The notes beneath the pieces were generated by a model. It searched no databases and was not told the origin of the DNA. It saw nothing but the letters and a program-made list of their open reading frames with translations. Below, piece after piece: positions 17,668 to 26,064 of a stretch of DNA of 64,000 nucleotides (positions within the stretch are counted from its first letter, which is position 1; each line of letters begins with the position of its first letter). Position numbers and translations under genes: made by a program. Source of the DNA: Stenotrophomonas rhizophila (GTDB taxonomy: Bacteria > Pseudomonadota > Gammaproteobacteria > Xanthomonadales > Xanthomonadaceae); the NCBI RefSeq assembly GCF_003751305.1, contig NZ_RJKV01000001.1, positions 124,001-188,000 of the forward strand. The letters run 5' to 3'.

Positions 17668-18558
17668 ATGCGCCTGCTGCGCTGCCTGTTGCTGCTCTGC
17701 CTGGCGCTGGCGTTGCCTGTCTGGGCGCAGACCCAGGCGGCGATCCCGGCGATGTCCTCGCCGGTGGTCGACACCACCGGCACCCTGGATGCGGCGCAGA
17801 TCCAGGCGCTGGAGGCGCAGGCGTTGGCGTTGCAGCAGCGCAAGGGCAGCCAGCTGCAGATCCTGATGGTGCCGACCACCGCGCCGGAAACCATCGAGCA
17901 GTACACCCAGCGCGTGTTCGAGCAGTGGTCCGTCGGCCGCAAGGGCGTGGATGACGGCGTGCTGCTGGTGGTGGCCAAGGACGATCGCCGGGTCCGCATC
18001 GAGCCGGGCTACGGCCTGGAAGGCGCGATCCCGGATGCGATCGCCAACCGGGTGATCCAGGAGTACCTCGCCCCGCGTTTCCGCACCAATGACTATGCCG
18101 GTGGCCTCACCGACGCCAGCGCCGCGCTGGTCAAGCTGATCGACGGCGAGGCGCTGCCCGCGCCGGTCAGTACGCATCGCACGCAGGACGCCCCGGCGGG
18201 TGGCAACTGGACGATGGCGCTGGGCATCGGCCTGTTTGCCGGTCTGTTCCTGCGCGGCATCCTGGGCTGGCTGCCGCGACCGCTGCGCGCGCTGGCGAGC
18301 GGTGCCGGGGCCGGGGTGGCCGCGTTCCTGTTCACCTCGCTGGTGGTCGCCAGTGGCGCGGCCGCCGTGGTGGGCCTGCTGGTCGGCCTGACGTCGGCCG
18401 GTCGCGGCGGCGTGTTCGCACGCAGTGGCGGCTGGGGTGGTGGGGGCTGGGGCGGTGGCGGGTTCGGTGGCGGCGGGGGTGGCTTCGGCGGCGGTGGAGG
18501 CGGCTGGGGCGGAGGGGGTGGACGTTCGGGAGGCGGTGGCGCCTCGGGAGGCTGGTGA
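17668..18558 (+). CDS. TPM-domain membrane protein, YgcG family, with Gly-rich tail
   Basis: 296 residues from the ATG at 17668 (a GTG at 17662 is also possible). Signal peptide to about residue 19 (LALPVWA-QT). The TPM domain spans about 30-155 (VVDTTGTLDAAQIQALEAQA, FEQWSVGRKGVDDGVLLVVA, RIEPGYGLEGAIPD). Two membrane segments near 185-250 are followed by a tail of about 45 residues almost wholly Gly, Trp and Phe. TPM proteins are linked to photosystem repair in plants and to phosphatase-like or adaptor roles in bacteria. It overlaps the next gene by ATGA. Confidence 0.85.
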   Translation: MRLLRCLLLLCLALALPVWAQTQAAIPAMSSPVVDTTGTLDAAQIQALEAQALALQQRKGSQLQILMVPTTAPETIEQYTQRVFEQWSVGRKGVDDGVLLVVAKDDRRVRIEPGYGLEGAIPDAIANRVIQEYLAPRFRTNDYAGGLTDASAALVKLIDGEALPAPVSTHRTQDAPAGGNWTMALGIGLFAGLFLRGILGWLPRPLRALASGAGAGVAAFLFTSLVVASGAAAVVGLLVGLTSAGRGGVFARSGGWGGGGWGGGGFGGGGGGFGGGGGGWGGGGGRSGGGGASGGW

Positions 18559-19046
18559 TGCGCTGGCTCCGGCACGTGTTCTCCCCGTCGGTGCGACGCG
18601 CCTTCCCACCCGCACATCTGCAGGCGATCACCGATGCGATCACCGCCGGCGAGCGGCGCCACGGTGGTCAGGTGATGTTCGCGGTGGAAGCGGATCTGGC
18701 GCTGGCCGCGTTGTGGCAGGGCATCACCGCGCAGCAGCGCGCTGAGCAGGCCTTCGCCCAGTTGCGCACCTGGGATACCGAACACAACAACGGCGTACTC
18801 ATCTACCTGCTGCTGGCCGACCATGCCATCGAGCTGGTCGCCGACCGCGGCCTGCGCGGGCGCATCGGTGAGGCGCAGTGGCACGCGATCTGCGCGCACA
18901 TGCAGCAGCGGCTGCGTGAGGGTGCCCTGCAGGAGGCGGTACTGCTGGCGATCGAAGAGGTTTCGGACCTGCTGGCCGGGCACTATCCGCCGGTTCCGGG
19001 GTCACACGATGACGGCCTGCCGGACACGCCCCAGATGCTGGGCTGA
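18558..19046 (+). CDS. Second TPM-domain protein, soluble
   Basis: 162 residues; no signal peptide or membrane helix. AITDAITAGERRHGGQVMFAVE, FAQLRTWDTEHNNGVLIYLL and IELVADRGLRGRIG correspond to the TPM fold, equivalent to the domain in the preceding protein but shorter. The ATG at 18558 overlaps the upstream TGA, so expression is coupled to the lemA/ygcG-type genes. It probably acts with its membrane partner; function unknown. Confidence 0.8.
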   Translation: MRWLRHVFSPSVRRAFPPAHLQAITDAITAGERRHGGQVMFAVEADLALAALWQGITAQQRAEQAFAQLRTWDTEHNNGVLIYLLLADHAIELVADRGLRGRIGEAQWHAICAHMQQRLREGALQEAVLLAIEEVSDLLAGHYPPVPGSHDDGLPDTPQMLG

Positions 19047-19098
19047 AGCCCGGCAATCGCGCGATCGCGGCCGCCGCGAGGCCGCTCCCGGGCGGCGC

Positions 19099-19104
19099 TA
19101 GAAT
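19099..19104 (+). promoter_or_regulatory. Putative -10 box of the lgt-thyA-folA operon
   Basis: TAGAAT 27 bases before the lgt ATG; fits the TAnnnT pattern also seen before pip (44859) and sufT (59786). No -35 recognised. Confidence 0.4.
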
Positions 19105-19130
19105 ATCGGCATCCCTGCAAGGCGCCCTTC

Positions 19131-20021
19131 ATGATCTATTTCCACGATATCGACCCCATCGCCATCTCGCTCGGGCCGATCAAGGTGCATTGGTACGGCA
19201 TCATGTACCTGCTCGGCTTCACCGCTGCCTGGTGGCTGGGGCGCAAGCGGATCGCGGCCGGGCGCCTGCCCGGGGTCGATGCCAACGGCTTCTCCGATCT
19301 GCTGTTCTACGCGATGCTCGGCGTGGTTGTCGGTGGCCGCGTGGGCTACATGCTGTTCTACGCGACCTCGGAATTCCTGCACAACCCGCTGCTGCTGTTC
19401 AAGGTGTGGGACGGCGGCATGAGCTTCCACGGTGGCCTGCTCGGCGTGCTGCTCGCCGCGTGGTGGTGGTCGCGCAAGCATCGCCTGCATCTGTTCGACA
19501 CCCTCGATTTCGTCGCCCCGCTGGTCCCGTTGGGCCTGGGCTTCGGGCGCATCGGCAACTTCATCGGCGCCGAGCTGTGGGGCAAGTACACCGACGGCAG
19601 CTGGGGCGTGGTGTTCCCGAGCGGCCTGCCGGCGCCGTTGAACGGGCTGGATCTGACAACGCTCAAGGCCGAGTTCGCCACCGGCGCGCTCAACCAGTAC
19701 GCCCGCCATCCCTCGCAGCTGTATGAAGCGCTGCTGGAAGGCCTGGTGATGTTCCTCGTGCTGTGGGCGGTGTCGGCCAAGCCGCGCCACCGCTACGTGA
19801 TCGCCGGCCTGTTCGCACTGATGTACGGCATCTTCCGCTTCGCGGTGGAGTTCGTGCGCATGCCGGACAATGGCGTCTATCTCGCCTTCGACTGGTTCAC
19901 CCGTGGCCAGCTGCTCAGCCTGCCGCTGGTGGCCTTTGGCCTGGTGCTGCTGGCGTTGTCGCGTCGCGCACCGGTCCTGCAGCCGGTGCTGCCGGTCGCC
20001 CCTGAAGGCGCCAAGGCATGA
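19131..20021 (+). CDS. lgt: Prolipoprotein diacylglyceryl transferase
   Basis: 296 residues, seven or so membrane helices. Lgt landmarks are clear: [10 protein letters not shown] near the start, [15 protein letters not shown] (essential His) and the signature [13 protein letters not shown] near 141-153, then [12 protein letters not shown]. Lgt moves diacylglycerol from phosphatidylglycerol to the lipobox Cys of prolipoproteins, the first step of lipoprotein maturation. It overlaps thyA by four bases (ATGA), the classic lgt-thyA pair of gammaproteobacteria. Confidence 0.97.
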   Translation: MIYFHDIDPIAISLGPIKVHWYGIMYLLGFTAAWWLGRKRIAAGRLPGVDANGFSDLLFYAMLGVVVGGRVGYMLFYATSEFLHNPLLLFKVWDGGMSFHGGLLGVLLAAWWWSRKHRLHLFDTLDFVAPLVPLGLGFGRIGNFIGAELWGKYTDGSWGVVFPSGLPAPLNGLDLTTLKAEFATGALNQYARHPSQLYEALLEGLVMFLVLWAVSAKPRHRYVIAGLFALMYGIFRFAVEFVRMPDNGVYLAFDWFTRGQLLSLPLVAFGLVLLALSRRAPVLQPVLPVAPEGAKA

Positions 20022-20812
20022 AGACCTATCTCGATCTGCTCGCACATGTGCTGGAGCACGGCACGGAGAAATCCGACCGCACCGGCACCGGCACGCGCAG
20101 CGTGTTCGGCTGGCAGATGCGCTTCAACCTCAATGACGGCTTCCCGCTGGTCACCACCAAGAAACTGCACCTGCGCTCGATCATCCATGAGCTGCTGTGG
20201 TTCCTGAAAGGCGATACCAACATCGGGTATCTGAAGGACCACCAGGTGCGGATCTGGGACGAGTGGGCCGATGCCAACGGCGATCTCGGCCCGATCTACG
20301 GCAAGCAGTGGCGCAGCTGGGCCACCGCCGATGGCGGGGCGATCGACCAGATGCAGTGGCTGGTGGACGAGATCAAGCGCAACCCGGATTCACGCCGGCT
20401 GGTGGTCAGCGCCTGGAACGTGGGCGAGCTTTCGCAGATGGCGTTGATGCCGTGCCACAACCTGTTCCAGTTCTATGTGGTGGACGGCAAGCTCAGCTGC
20501 CAGCTTTACCAGCGCAGCGGCGACATCTTCCTCGGCGTGCCGTTCAACATCGCCAGCTATGCGCTGCTGACCCACATGGTGGCGCAGGCGACCGGGCTGG
20601 GCGTCGGCGATTTCGTGCACACCCTGGGCGACGCGCACCTGTACTCGAACCACGTCGAGCAGGCCCGCGAACAGCTCGCGCGTGAGCCGCGCGCGCTGCC
20701 GAAATTGTGGTTGAACCCCGACGTGACCGATCTGTTCGGTTTCCAGTTCGATGACATCCGCATCGATGGCTACGACCCGCACCCGGCGATCAAGGCCCCG
20801 GTGGCGGTGTGA
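20018..20812 (+). CDS. thyA: Thymidylate synthase
   Basis: 264 residues, the same length as the E. coli enzyme. Arg/Thr dUMP motif [13 protein letters not shown], nucleophile Cys146 in [12 protein letters not shown], and [20 protein letters not shown] for folate/dUMP contacts. It methylates dUMP to dTMP using methylene-tetrahydrofolate, leaving dihydrofolate that the next gene product, FolA, reduces. Overlaps both neighbours, so lgt, thyA and folA form one transcription unit. Confidence 0.97.
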   Translation: MKTYLDLLAHVLEHGTEKSDRTGTGTRSVFGWQMRFNLNDGFPLVTTKKLHLRSIIHELLWFLKGDTNIGYLKDHQVRIWDEWADANGDLGPIYGKQWRSWATADGGAIDQMQWLVDEIKRNPDSRRLVVSAWNVGELSQMALMPCHNLFQFYVVDGKLSCQLYQRSGDIFLGVPFNIASYALLTHMVAQATGLGVGDFVHTLGDAHLYSNHVEQAREQLAREPRALPKLWLNPDVTDLFGFQFDDIRIDGYDPHPAIKAPVAV

Positions 20813-21315
20813 GCAACACGCGCATGAAGCTCTCCCTGATCGCCGCGCTGGACACCGACCACGGCATTGGCCGTGACAACGACCTGCCATGGAAGCTGCC
20901 GGACGATCTCAAGCGCTTCAAGGCGCTGACCGTCGGCAAGCCGATCCTGATGGGGCGCAGGACCGCGCAGTCGCTCGGCCGTGCCTTGCCGGGCCGGTTG
21001 AATCTGGTGCTGACCCGCAGCGGGCAGGTGCCCTTCGAGGGCATGCAGGCGGTGACCTCGATCGAGCAGGGGCTGCAGGCAGCGGGCGCTGCGGGGGCGG
21101 AGGAGCTGTGCGTCATCGGCGGCGGCGAGATCTATCGCCTGGCCATGGCCCAGGCCACCGATCTGCACCTGACCTGGGTACAGACCACTGTACCGGCCGA
21201 TACCCATTTCCCGCCCGTCGATCCGGCGCTGTGGGTGGAAGTGGCGCGCGAACACCACGCGGCCGACGAGCGGCACGCGTTCGCGTTCGATTTCGTGGAT
21301 TACCGCCGCGCCTGA
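20809..21315 (+). CDS. folA: Dihydrofolate reductase
   Basis: 168 residues from the GTG at 20809, which overlaps the thyA stop (an ATG at 20824 would give [10 protein letters not shown]). [20 protein letters not shown] then [11 protein letters not shown] hold the substrate loop and the catalytic Asp33; [14 protein letters not shown] and [12 protein letters not shown] are NADPH contacts. The family usually has T in GRRT/GRKT as here. It regenerates tetrahydrofolate used by ThyA. A palindrome at 21329-21355 separates it from the convergent apaH. Confidence 0.95.
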   Translation: MSNTRMKLSLIAALDTDHGIGRDNDLPWKLPDDLKRFKALTVGKPILMGRRTAQSLGRALPGRLNLVLTRSGQVPFEGMQAVTSIEQGLQAAGAAGAEELCVIGGGEIYRLAMAQATDLHLTWVQTTVPADTHFPPVDPALWVEVAREHHAADERHAFAFDFVDYRRA

Positions 21316-21328
21316 GCGCGCGCTGCAG

Positions 21329-21355
21329 GCAGGCCGGTCGTACTGACCGGCCTGC
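21329..21355. terminator. Hairpin between convergent folA and apaH
   Basis: GCAGGCCGGTC, loop GTACT, GACCGGCCTGC: a perfect 11-base stem in the 43-base gap between two convergent genes. No T tract; probably serves both directions. Confidence 0.6.
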
Positions 21356-21358
21356 GGA

Positions 21359-22384
21359 TCATTCGGCGTCGCTGGTGACGTCGTTTTTCTGCGGCTGCTG
21401 CTCAGCGTTCTGCGCGGGCTTCGCGCCACCGCCTTGTCGGCCCTGGCCACCACGGCCACGGTCGCGCCCTTGGCCTTGCCCCTGCCGCGGCGGACGCCCG
21501 TTCGGCTGGGCACCCTCGGCAGTCGGTCGGCGTGCCGGCGGACGCGGCGCGGACACCGGCTTGGGCACATCGCGGCCCGGCACCTGCACCACGCGCAGTT
21601 CGTCGGTATCCAGCTGCAGTGCGGTGAGCTTGCCACCCCAGACCGCGCCGGTATCGATCGCATGCACACCCTGGGTGATGGTCAGGCCCAAGGCGGACCA
21701 ATGCCCGCAGACGATCTTCAGATCGCGCTCGGCGCGGCCCGGCACCTCGAACCAGGGGTACAGGCCCTGTTCCTGCGTGCCCGGCGTGCCCTTGTCTTCG
21801 ATCCCGATCCGGCCCCGCGGCGTGCAGTAACGCATGCGGGTGAACAGATTGATGATCGCGCGCGAGCGGTCGTAGCCGGCCAGGCCGGGTGACCAGCTGG
21901 GCTTGTCGCCGTACATGTTGCGGAACAGCTTGCGGTAGCCGCTGCCGTGCAGCTGCTGCTCGACCTCGCGCGCATGCTTTTCGGCCAGCTGGGTGGTCCA
22001 CTTCGGGGCGAGCCCGGCGTGGATCATCATCCAGCCCAGCTCGCGGTCCACATGGGCCAGCTTCTGCAGGCGCAGCCAGTCCAGCAGCTCGTCGCGGTCC
22101 TCGGCCTGCACGATGCGCAGCAGGTCCGGATTGACCTTGCGCTGCTCTTCCTCGGTGCGTGCACCGACCGCGAGCAGGGACAGGTCATGGTTGCCCAGTA
22201 CGATCACGCTGCTCTCGCGCAGCGAATGGACCAGGCGCAGGGTTTCCAGCGACTGCCCACCGCGGTTGACCAGATCGCCGCAGAACCACAGCTTGTCGAC
22301 CGCGGGGTCGAACTTGATTTTTTCCAGCAACCGCTGGGTGACGTCGTAGCAGCCCTGCAGGTCGCCGATGGCCCAGACACTCAT
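21359..22384 (-). CDS. apaH: Diadenosine tetraphosphatase ApaH with disordered basic tail
   Basis: 341 residues against about 280 in E. coli. The phosphoesterase metal motifs are intact: GDLQGCYD, WFCGDLVNRGGQSLETL, VLGNHDLSL and a later HAGL. It cleaves Ap4A to two ADP and decaps Np4-capped RNA. The last 70 residues or so (from about 270) are a low-complexity Pro/Arg/Gly/Gln segment (RQGQGQGRDRGRGGQGRQGG) absent from the E. coli enzyme and possibly RNA-binding. Last gene of the conserved lptD-surA-pdxA-rsmA-apaG-apaH block; 13 bases after apaG. Confidence 0.93.
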   Translation of the reverse strand: MSVWAIGDLQGCYDVTQRLLEKIKFDPAVDKLWFCGDLVNRGGQSLETLRLVHSLRESSVIVLGNHDLSLLAVGARTEEEQRKVNPDLLRIVQAEDRDELLDWLRLQKLAHVDRELGWMMIHAGLAPKWTTQLAEKHAREVEQQLHGSGYRKLFRNMYGDKPSWSPGLAGYDRSRAIINLFTRMRYCTPRGRIGIEDKGTPGTQEQGLYPWFEVPGRAERDLKIVCGHWSALGLTITQGVHAIDTGAVWGGKLTALQLDTDELRVVQVPGRDVPKPVSAPRPPARRPTAEGAQPNGRPPRQGQGQGRDRGRGGQGRQGGGAKPAQNAEQQPQKNDVTSDAE

Positions 22385-22397
22385 GCGTGCGCCTCCA

Positions 22398-22781
22398 TCA
22401 GTGCAGTGTGCGCGGAACGGTCAGGACGAACGGCGCGATGGGGGCGGCGAACTCGGTGCCGTCGTCGGCCACCATGTCGTAGTGCCCCTGCATCGTGCCG
22501 TGCTCGGTCTCCAGCATGACACCGGAGGTGTAACGGAAGTCTTCACCGGGGCGCAGCCGCGGCTGCTCGCCGATCACCCCATCGCCGTCGACATGTTCGA
22601 TGCGGCCATTGGCATCGGTGATCCGCCAGTGGCGGGCCACCAGCCGTGCCGCGACGCGGCCCCGGTTGAGGATGCGGATCGTATAGGCGAACGCGTAGCG
22701 GCCGTCCTCCGGGGTGGACTGGTCATCGAGGAAGCGGGGGGCGACCTCGACGGAGATCGCGTAGTTTGCAGCGTCGTTCAT
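22398..22781 (-). CDS. apaG: ApaG (DUF525) protein
   Basis: 127 residues, the usual length. [59 protein letters not shown] and MQGHYDMV are the beta-sandwich motifs of the ApaG family, including the GxGxxG-like GDGVIGEQP. Biochemical role unsettled; the fold resembles fibronectin type III. It lies between rsmA and apaH on the same strand, as in most gammaproteobacteria. Confidence 0.95.
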   Translation of the reverse strand: MNDAANYAISVEVAPRFLDDQSTPEDGRYAFAYTIRILNRGRVAARLVARHWRITDANGRIEHVDGDGVIGEQPRLRPGEDFRYTSGVMLETEHGTMQGHYDMVADDGTEFAAPIAPFVLTVPRTLH

Positions 22782-22903
22782 GCAGGCAGTTTAGTGAATG
22801 TTGTGCACGATGAGATGAGTGCTGCCAAGCTGGCAGCGCCCCCGTCATGGATGTCAGGCGGTTCCACGTGCGCGCGGCCGGTGAGGGCCACGAGGTGGCG
22901 CGC

Positions 22904-23734
22904 TCAACCTTGCGGCGCGTCAGCCTCGTACGGGGCGTTGGCCAGCGCGATGAACTGCGCCACGTCCAACTGCTCGGCACGGGCATCGCTGCGCACACCG
23001 GCCGCCTCGAACTGCTCGGGCGTGCACACGTTCTGCAGCGCATTGCGCAGGGTCTTGCGGCGCTGCCCGAAGGCGGCCTTGACCACGTGGGCGAAGCGCT
23101 TGCGGTCCAGGATGCCGACCGTGGCCGGATCCCGCGGCACCAGCCGCACCACCGCCGAATCGACCTTGGGCGGCGGGCGGAACGCACCCGGCGGCACCAC
23201 GAACAGCGAGGTCACCTTGCAGAACGCCTGCAGCATCACGCTCAGTCGGCCATACACCTTGCTGCCCGGATCGGCGGCCATGCGGTCGACCACTTCCTTC
23301 TGCAGCATGAAGTGCATGTCGGTGATCACCGCGGCGTGGTCCAGGGCATGGAACAGGATCGGCGAGGAGATGTTGTAGGGCAGGTTGCCGACCAGGCGGA
23401 TCGGGCTGCCGGCGGCCAACTCGGTGAAGTCCACCTGCAGCACGTCGCGGTGGATGATGGTCATCTCGCCCAGCGGCTCGGCGGCGGCGGCCAGCGGGCC
23501 GACCAGATCCCGATCGAACTCGATCACGGTCAGCTTCGGGTGGCGGCGCAGCAGCGGCAGGGTGATCGCGCCCTGGCCGGGGCCGATCTCGACCAGACGG
23601 TCGCCGTCTTTCGGGCTGACCGCCAGGACGATCTTGTCGATATAGCTGCGGTCGGCGAGGAAGTGCTGGCCGAGCTGCTTCTTGGCGGGGCCGGAGAAAC
23701 CGGGGGCGCCGGAGGAGGAATACGAAGAAGTCAT
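22904..23734 (-). CDS. rsmA: 16S rRNA dimethyladenosine transferase
   Basis: 276 residues from the ATG at 23734. KKQLGQHFLADRSYIDKIV opens the domain; VEIGPGQGAIT is the SAM-binding motif, and NLPYNISSPI is the NLPY catalytic motif. It dimethylates two adjacent adenines near the 3' end of 16S rRNA (A1518/A1519 in E. coli). The ATG overlaps the stop of pdxA by four bases. About 120 bases without a gene separate it from apaG. Confidence 0.96.
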   Translation of the reverse strand: MTSSYSSSGAPGFSGPAKKQLGQHFLADRSYIDKIVLAVSPKDGDRLVEIGPGQGAITLPLLRRHPKLTVIEFDRDLVGPLAAAAEPLGEMTIIHRDVLQVDFTELAAGSPIRLVGNLPYNISSPILFHALDHAAVITDMHFMLQKEVVDRMAADPGSKVYGRLSVMLQAFCKVTSLFVVPPGAFRPPPKVDSAVVRLVPRDPATVGILDRKRFAHVVKAAFGQRRKTLRNALQNVCTPEQFEAAGVRSDARAEQLDVAQFIALANAPYEADAPQG

Positions 23735-24711
23735 GACACCAGTGTACGTTGGCGCGCCAGCCGGGCACACAGCGCGGTGGCAGCGAGGAGGCTGGAAGGG
23801 TCGGCCACGCCGCGGCCGGCCAGGTCCAGGGCGGTGCCATGGTCGACCGCGACGCGCGGGTAGGGCAGGCCCAGGGTGATGTTGACGGCCTGCTCGAAGC
23901 CGCTGTACTTGAGCACCGGCAGGCCCTGGTCGTGGTACATGGCCAGCACCGTGTCGAACCCGGCCAGCTTGGCCGGCAGGAAGGCGGTGTCGGCCGGCAG
24001 TGGCCCGACCAGGTCCATGCCCTGGGCGCGCAGGCGCTCCAGCAGCGGGATGATCAGGTCAAGTTCTTCGCGGCCCAGGTGGCCGTCTTCGCCGGCGTGC
24101 GGGTTGAGCCCGAGCACGGCGATGCGCGGCGAGGCCAGGCCGAAATCGCGCTGCAGGGCGTCGTGGACGATCTGCAGGGTGAGTGCCAGACCATCGGCCG
24201 TAATCGCATCGGCGACCGCCCGCAGCGGCAGGTGGGTGGTCGCCAGCGCCACGCGCACGATGTCATTGGCCAGCATCATCACCACCGGCGAACGGGCCTG
24301 GTCGGCCAGCAGTTCGGTGGTGCCGCTGTAGGCGATGCCGCCCTCGTTGATGACCGCCTTATGCACCGGGCCAGTGACCACGCCGGCGAGTTCACCGGAC
24401 AGGCAGGCCTGACCGGCCTGACGCAGCGCGCCGATCACCGCCCCGGCGTTGGCCGCGTCCGGCGTACCGAAGCGCGACGGCACGGCATTGGGGACCGCGC
24501 GCAACGGCAGATCGCCCGGCTGGCGGGCGATGGCATCTTCAGGCAGGAGCTGCAGCGGCAGCGACAGCGCCGCGGCGGCGGCGTGCAGGGTATCCGGGTC
24601 GGCGAAGGCGAGCAGCCGGCAATCAGTGCGCGGCTGCTGGATCAGACGGAGGCAAAGCTCCGGGCCGACCCCCGCCGGCTCGCCCGGGACCAGCGCGAGC
24701 TGCGGGAGCAT
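23731..24711 (-). CDS. pdxA: 4-hydroxythreonine-4-phosphate dehydrogenase
   Basis: 326 residues. VPGEPAGVGPEL, VTGPVHKAVINEGG, VLGLNPHAGEDGHLG and YHDQGLPVLKY (metal-binding His residues), then the end motif VDHGTALDLAGRGVAD are all PdxA hallmarks. It oxidises 4-phosphohydroxy-L-threonine in pyridoxal-phosphate synthesis. Three bases separate it from surA upstream, and it overlaps rsmA downstream; the operon order is the conserved one. Confidence 0.96.
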   Translation of the reverse strand: MLPQLALVPGEPAGVGPELCLRLIQQPRTDCRLLAFADPDTLHAAAAALSLPLQLLPEDAIARQPGDLPLRAVPNAVPSRFGTPDAANAGAVIGALRQAGQACLSGELAGVVTGPVHKAVINEGGIAYSGTTELLADQARSPVVMMLANDIVRVALATTHLPLRAVADAITADGLALTLQIVHDALQRDFGLASPRIAVLGLNPHAGEDGHLGREELDLIIPLLERLRAQGMDLVGPLPADTAFLPAKLAGFDTVLAMYHDQGLPVLKYSGFEQAVNITLGLPYPRVAVDHGTALDLAGRGVADPSSLLAATALCARLARQRTLVS

Positions 24712-24714
24712 CGA

Positions 24715-26064
24715 TCAGGACTGCGGCGGGGTGGGGGCTGCGGCGCCAGCAGGCGTGTTGCCGCGCATGTCCACGTAGGCTTCGCCACGCAGTTCCTGCA
24801 GGAAGCGGTTGTACTCTTCCTCCAGCTTGCGACGGCCGATCGTTTCACGGATCTGGGCGCGCTGGTTGTCGGTGGTGGCATCGGTCTGGCGCGTGGCGAC
24901 GCGCTGGACGATGTGCCAGCCGGCATCGGTGCGGAACGGCTGGCTGACGCCACCGTCGGCGACGCCTTCAACCTGCTTGCCGAAGTCCGGACCGAACGCA
25001 TCGACCGGGAACCAGCCCAGATCGCCGCCCTGGCCCTTGCTGTTGTTGTCTTCCGAGGATTCCTTGGCTACCGCATCGAACTCCGCGCCGCCGGCAATGC
25101 GGGCGCGCAGGGTATCGATCTTGGCCTTGGCCGCGGCGTTGTCCTGCTGGTCGGTGATGCGGACCAGGATGTGGCGGGCGTGGTACTCGGTGATGCTCTG
25201 ACCACCGCCGGCGGTGGCGTTGGCGTCACGCACCTCGACCAGCTTCAGCAGCTGGAAGCCGCTCGGGCCACGCAGCGGACCGACCACGTCGCCGGACTTC
25301 ATGTCTTTCATCATCTGGGCGAACGCATTCGGGATTTCATCCAGCGAACGCCAGCCCAGGTCGCCGCCTTCCAGCGCGTTGGGGCTGTCCGAATAACGGA
25401 CCGCCGCGGCGTTGAAGTCGATCTCGCCCTTGTCCAGCAGCGCCTTCACGCCATCGGCCTTCTTCTGGCCGGTGGTGATCTGCTCGGCGGTGGCCCCTTC
25501 GGGCAGGCCGATCAGGATGTGCGCCAGGTGGTACTGGGTACCGACGGTGGCCTGCTGCTTGAGCGCGCCATCCACTTCGCCTTCGCTGACCGAGATGCGG
25601 CTCTGCGCAAAGCTCTGGCGCAGGCGCTGCACGGTGATCTCGTCACGGACCGAATTGCGGAAATCGTTGAAATCCAGGCCGTCGCTGGCCAGCCGCTGGC
25701 GCAGGGCATCCAGGGTGGAGCCGTTCTGCTGGGCGATGGCGTTGATCGCCTGGTTCAATTCCTGATCGCTGACCTTGATGCCACTGCTCTCAGCGCGGGC
25801 GACCTGCAGCTTGACCAGGACCAGGCGCTCGAGCACCTGGCGGTTGAGCACGTCATCGGGCGGCAGCTGGTTTTCGCGACCGGCGTACTGCGCTTTGATG
25901 TTCTGGACGGCACGGTCCAGTTCGCTCTGCAGCACGACGTCCTCATCGACGATCGCCGCGATGCGGTCCAGACGCTGGCTCTGCTGTGCCATTACCTGCA
26001 ACGGGGCCGTCGCGGAGGAGACCGCCAGCAGGGAGGCAAGGAGTACGGGAAGGGTCTTGGTCAT
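24715..26064 (-). CDS. surA: Periplasmic chaperone and prolyl isomerase SurA
   Basis: 449 residues. Signal peptide about 1-26 (VLLASLLAVSSATAPLQVMA). The N-terminal chaperone domain has LDRIAAIVDEDVVLQSEL. Two parvulin domains follow, near 175-275 (HLAHILIGLPEG, LGWRSLDEIPNAFA) and 285-390 (HARHILVRITDQ, GGDLGWFPVDAFG, GWHIVQRV). SurA escorts outer-membrane proteins, including LptD, through the periplasm. It overlaps the end of lptD by four bases, so the client and its chaperone are co-expressed. Confidence 0.96.
   Translation of the reverse strand: MTKTLPVLLASLLAVSSATAPLQVMAQQSQRLDRIAAIVDEDVVLQSELDRAVQNIKAQYAGRENQLPPDDVLNRQVLERLVLVKLQVARAESSGIKVSDQELNQAINAIAQQNGSTLDALRQRLASDGLDFNDFRNSVRDEITVQRLRQSFAQSRISVSEGEVDGALKQQATVGTQYHLAHILIGLPEGATAEQITTGQKKADGVKALLDKGEIDFNAAAVRYSDSPNALEGGDLGWRSLDEIPNAFAQMMKDMKSGDVVGPLRGPSGFQLLKLVEVRDANATAGGGQSITEYHARHILVRITDQQDNAAAKAKIDTLRARIAGGAEFDAVAKESSEDNNSKGQGGDLGWFPVDAFGPDFGKQVEGVADGGVSQPFRTDAGWHIVQRVATRQTDATTDNQRAQIRETIGRRKLEEEYNRFLQELRGEAYVDMRGNTPAGAAAPTPPQS

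Noticed and set aside
18093..18983. Proline-rich minus-strand frame
   Set aside because: It is the complement of the Gly-rich tail of the TPM protein; no start or domain.
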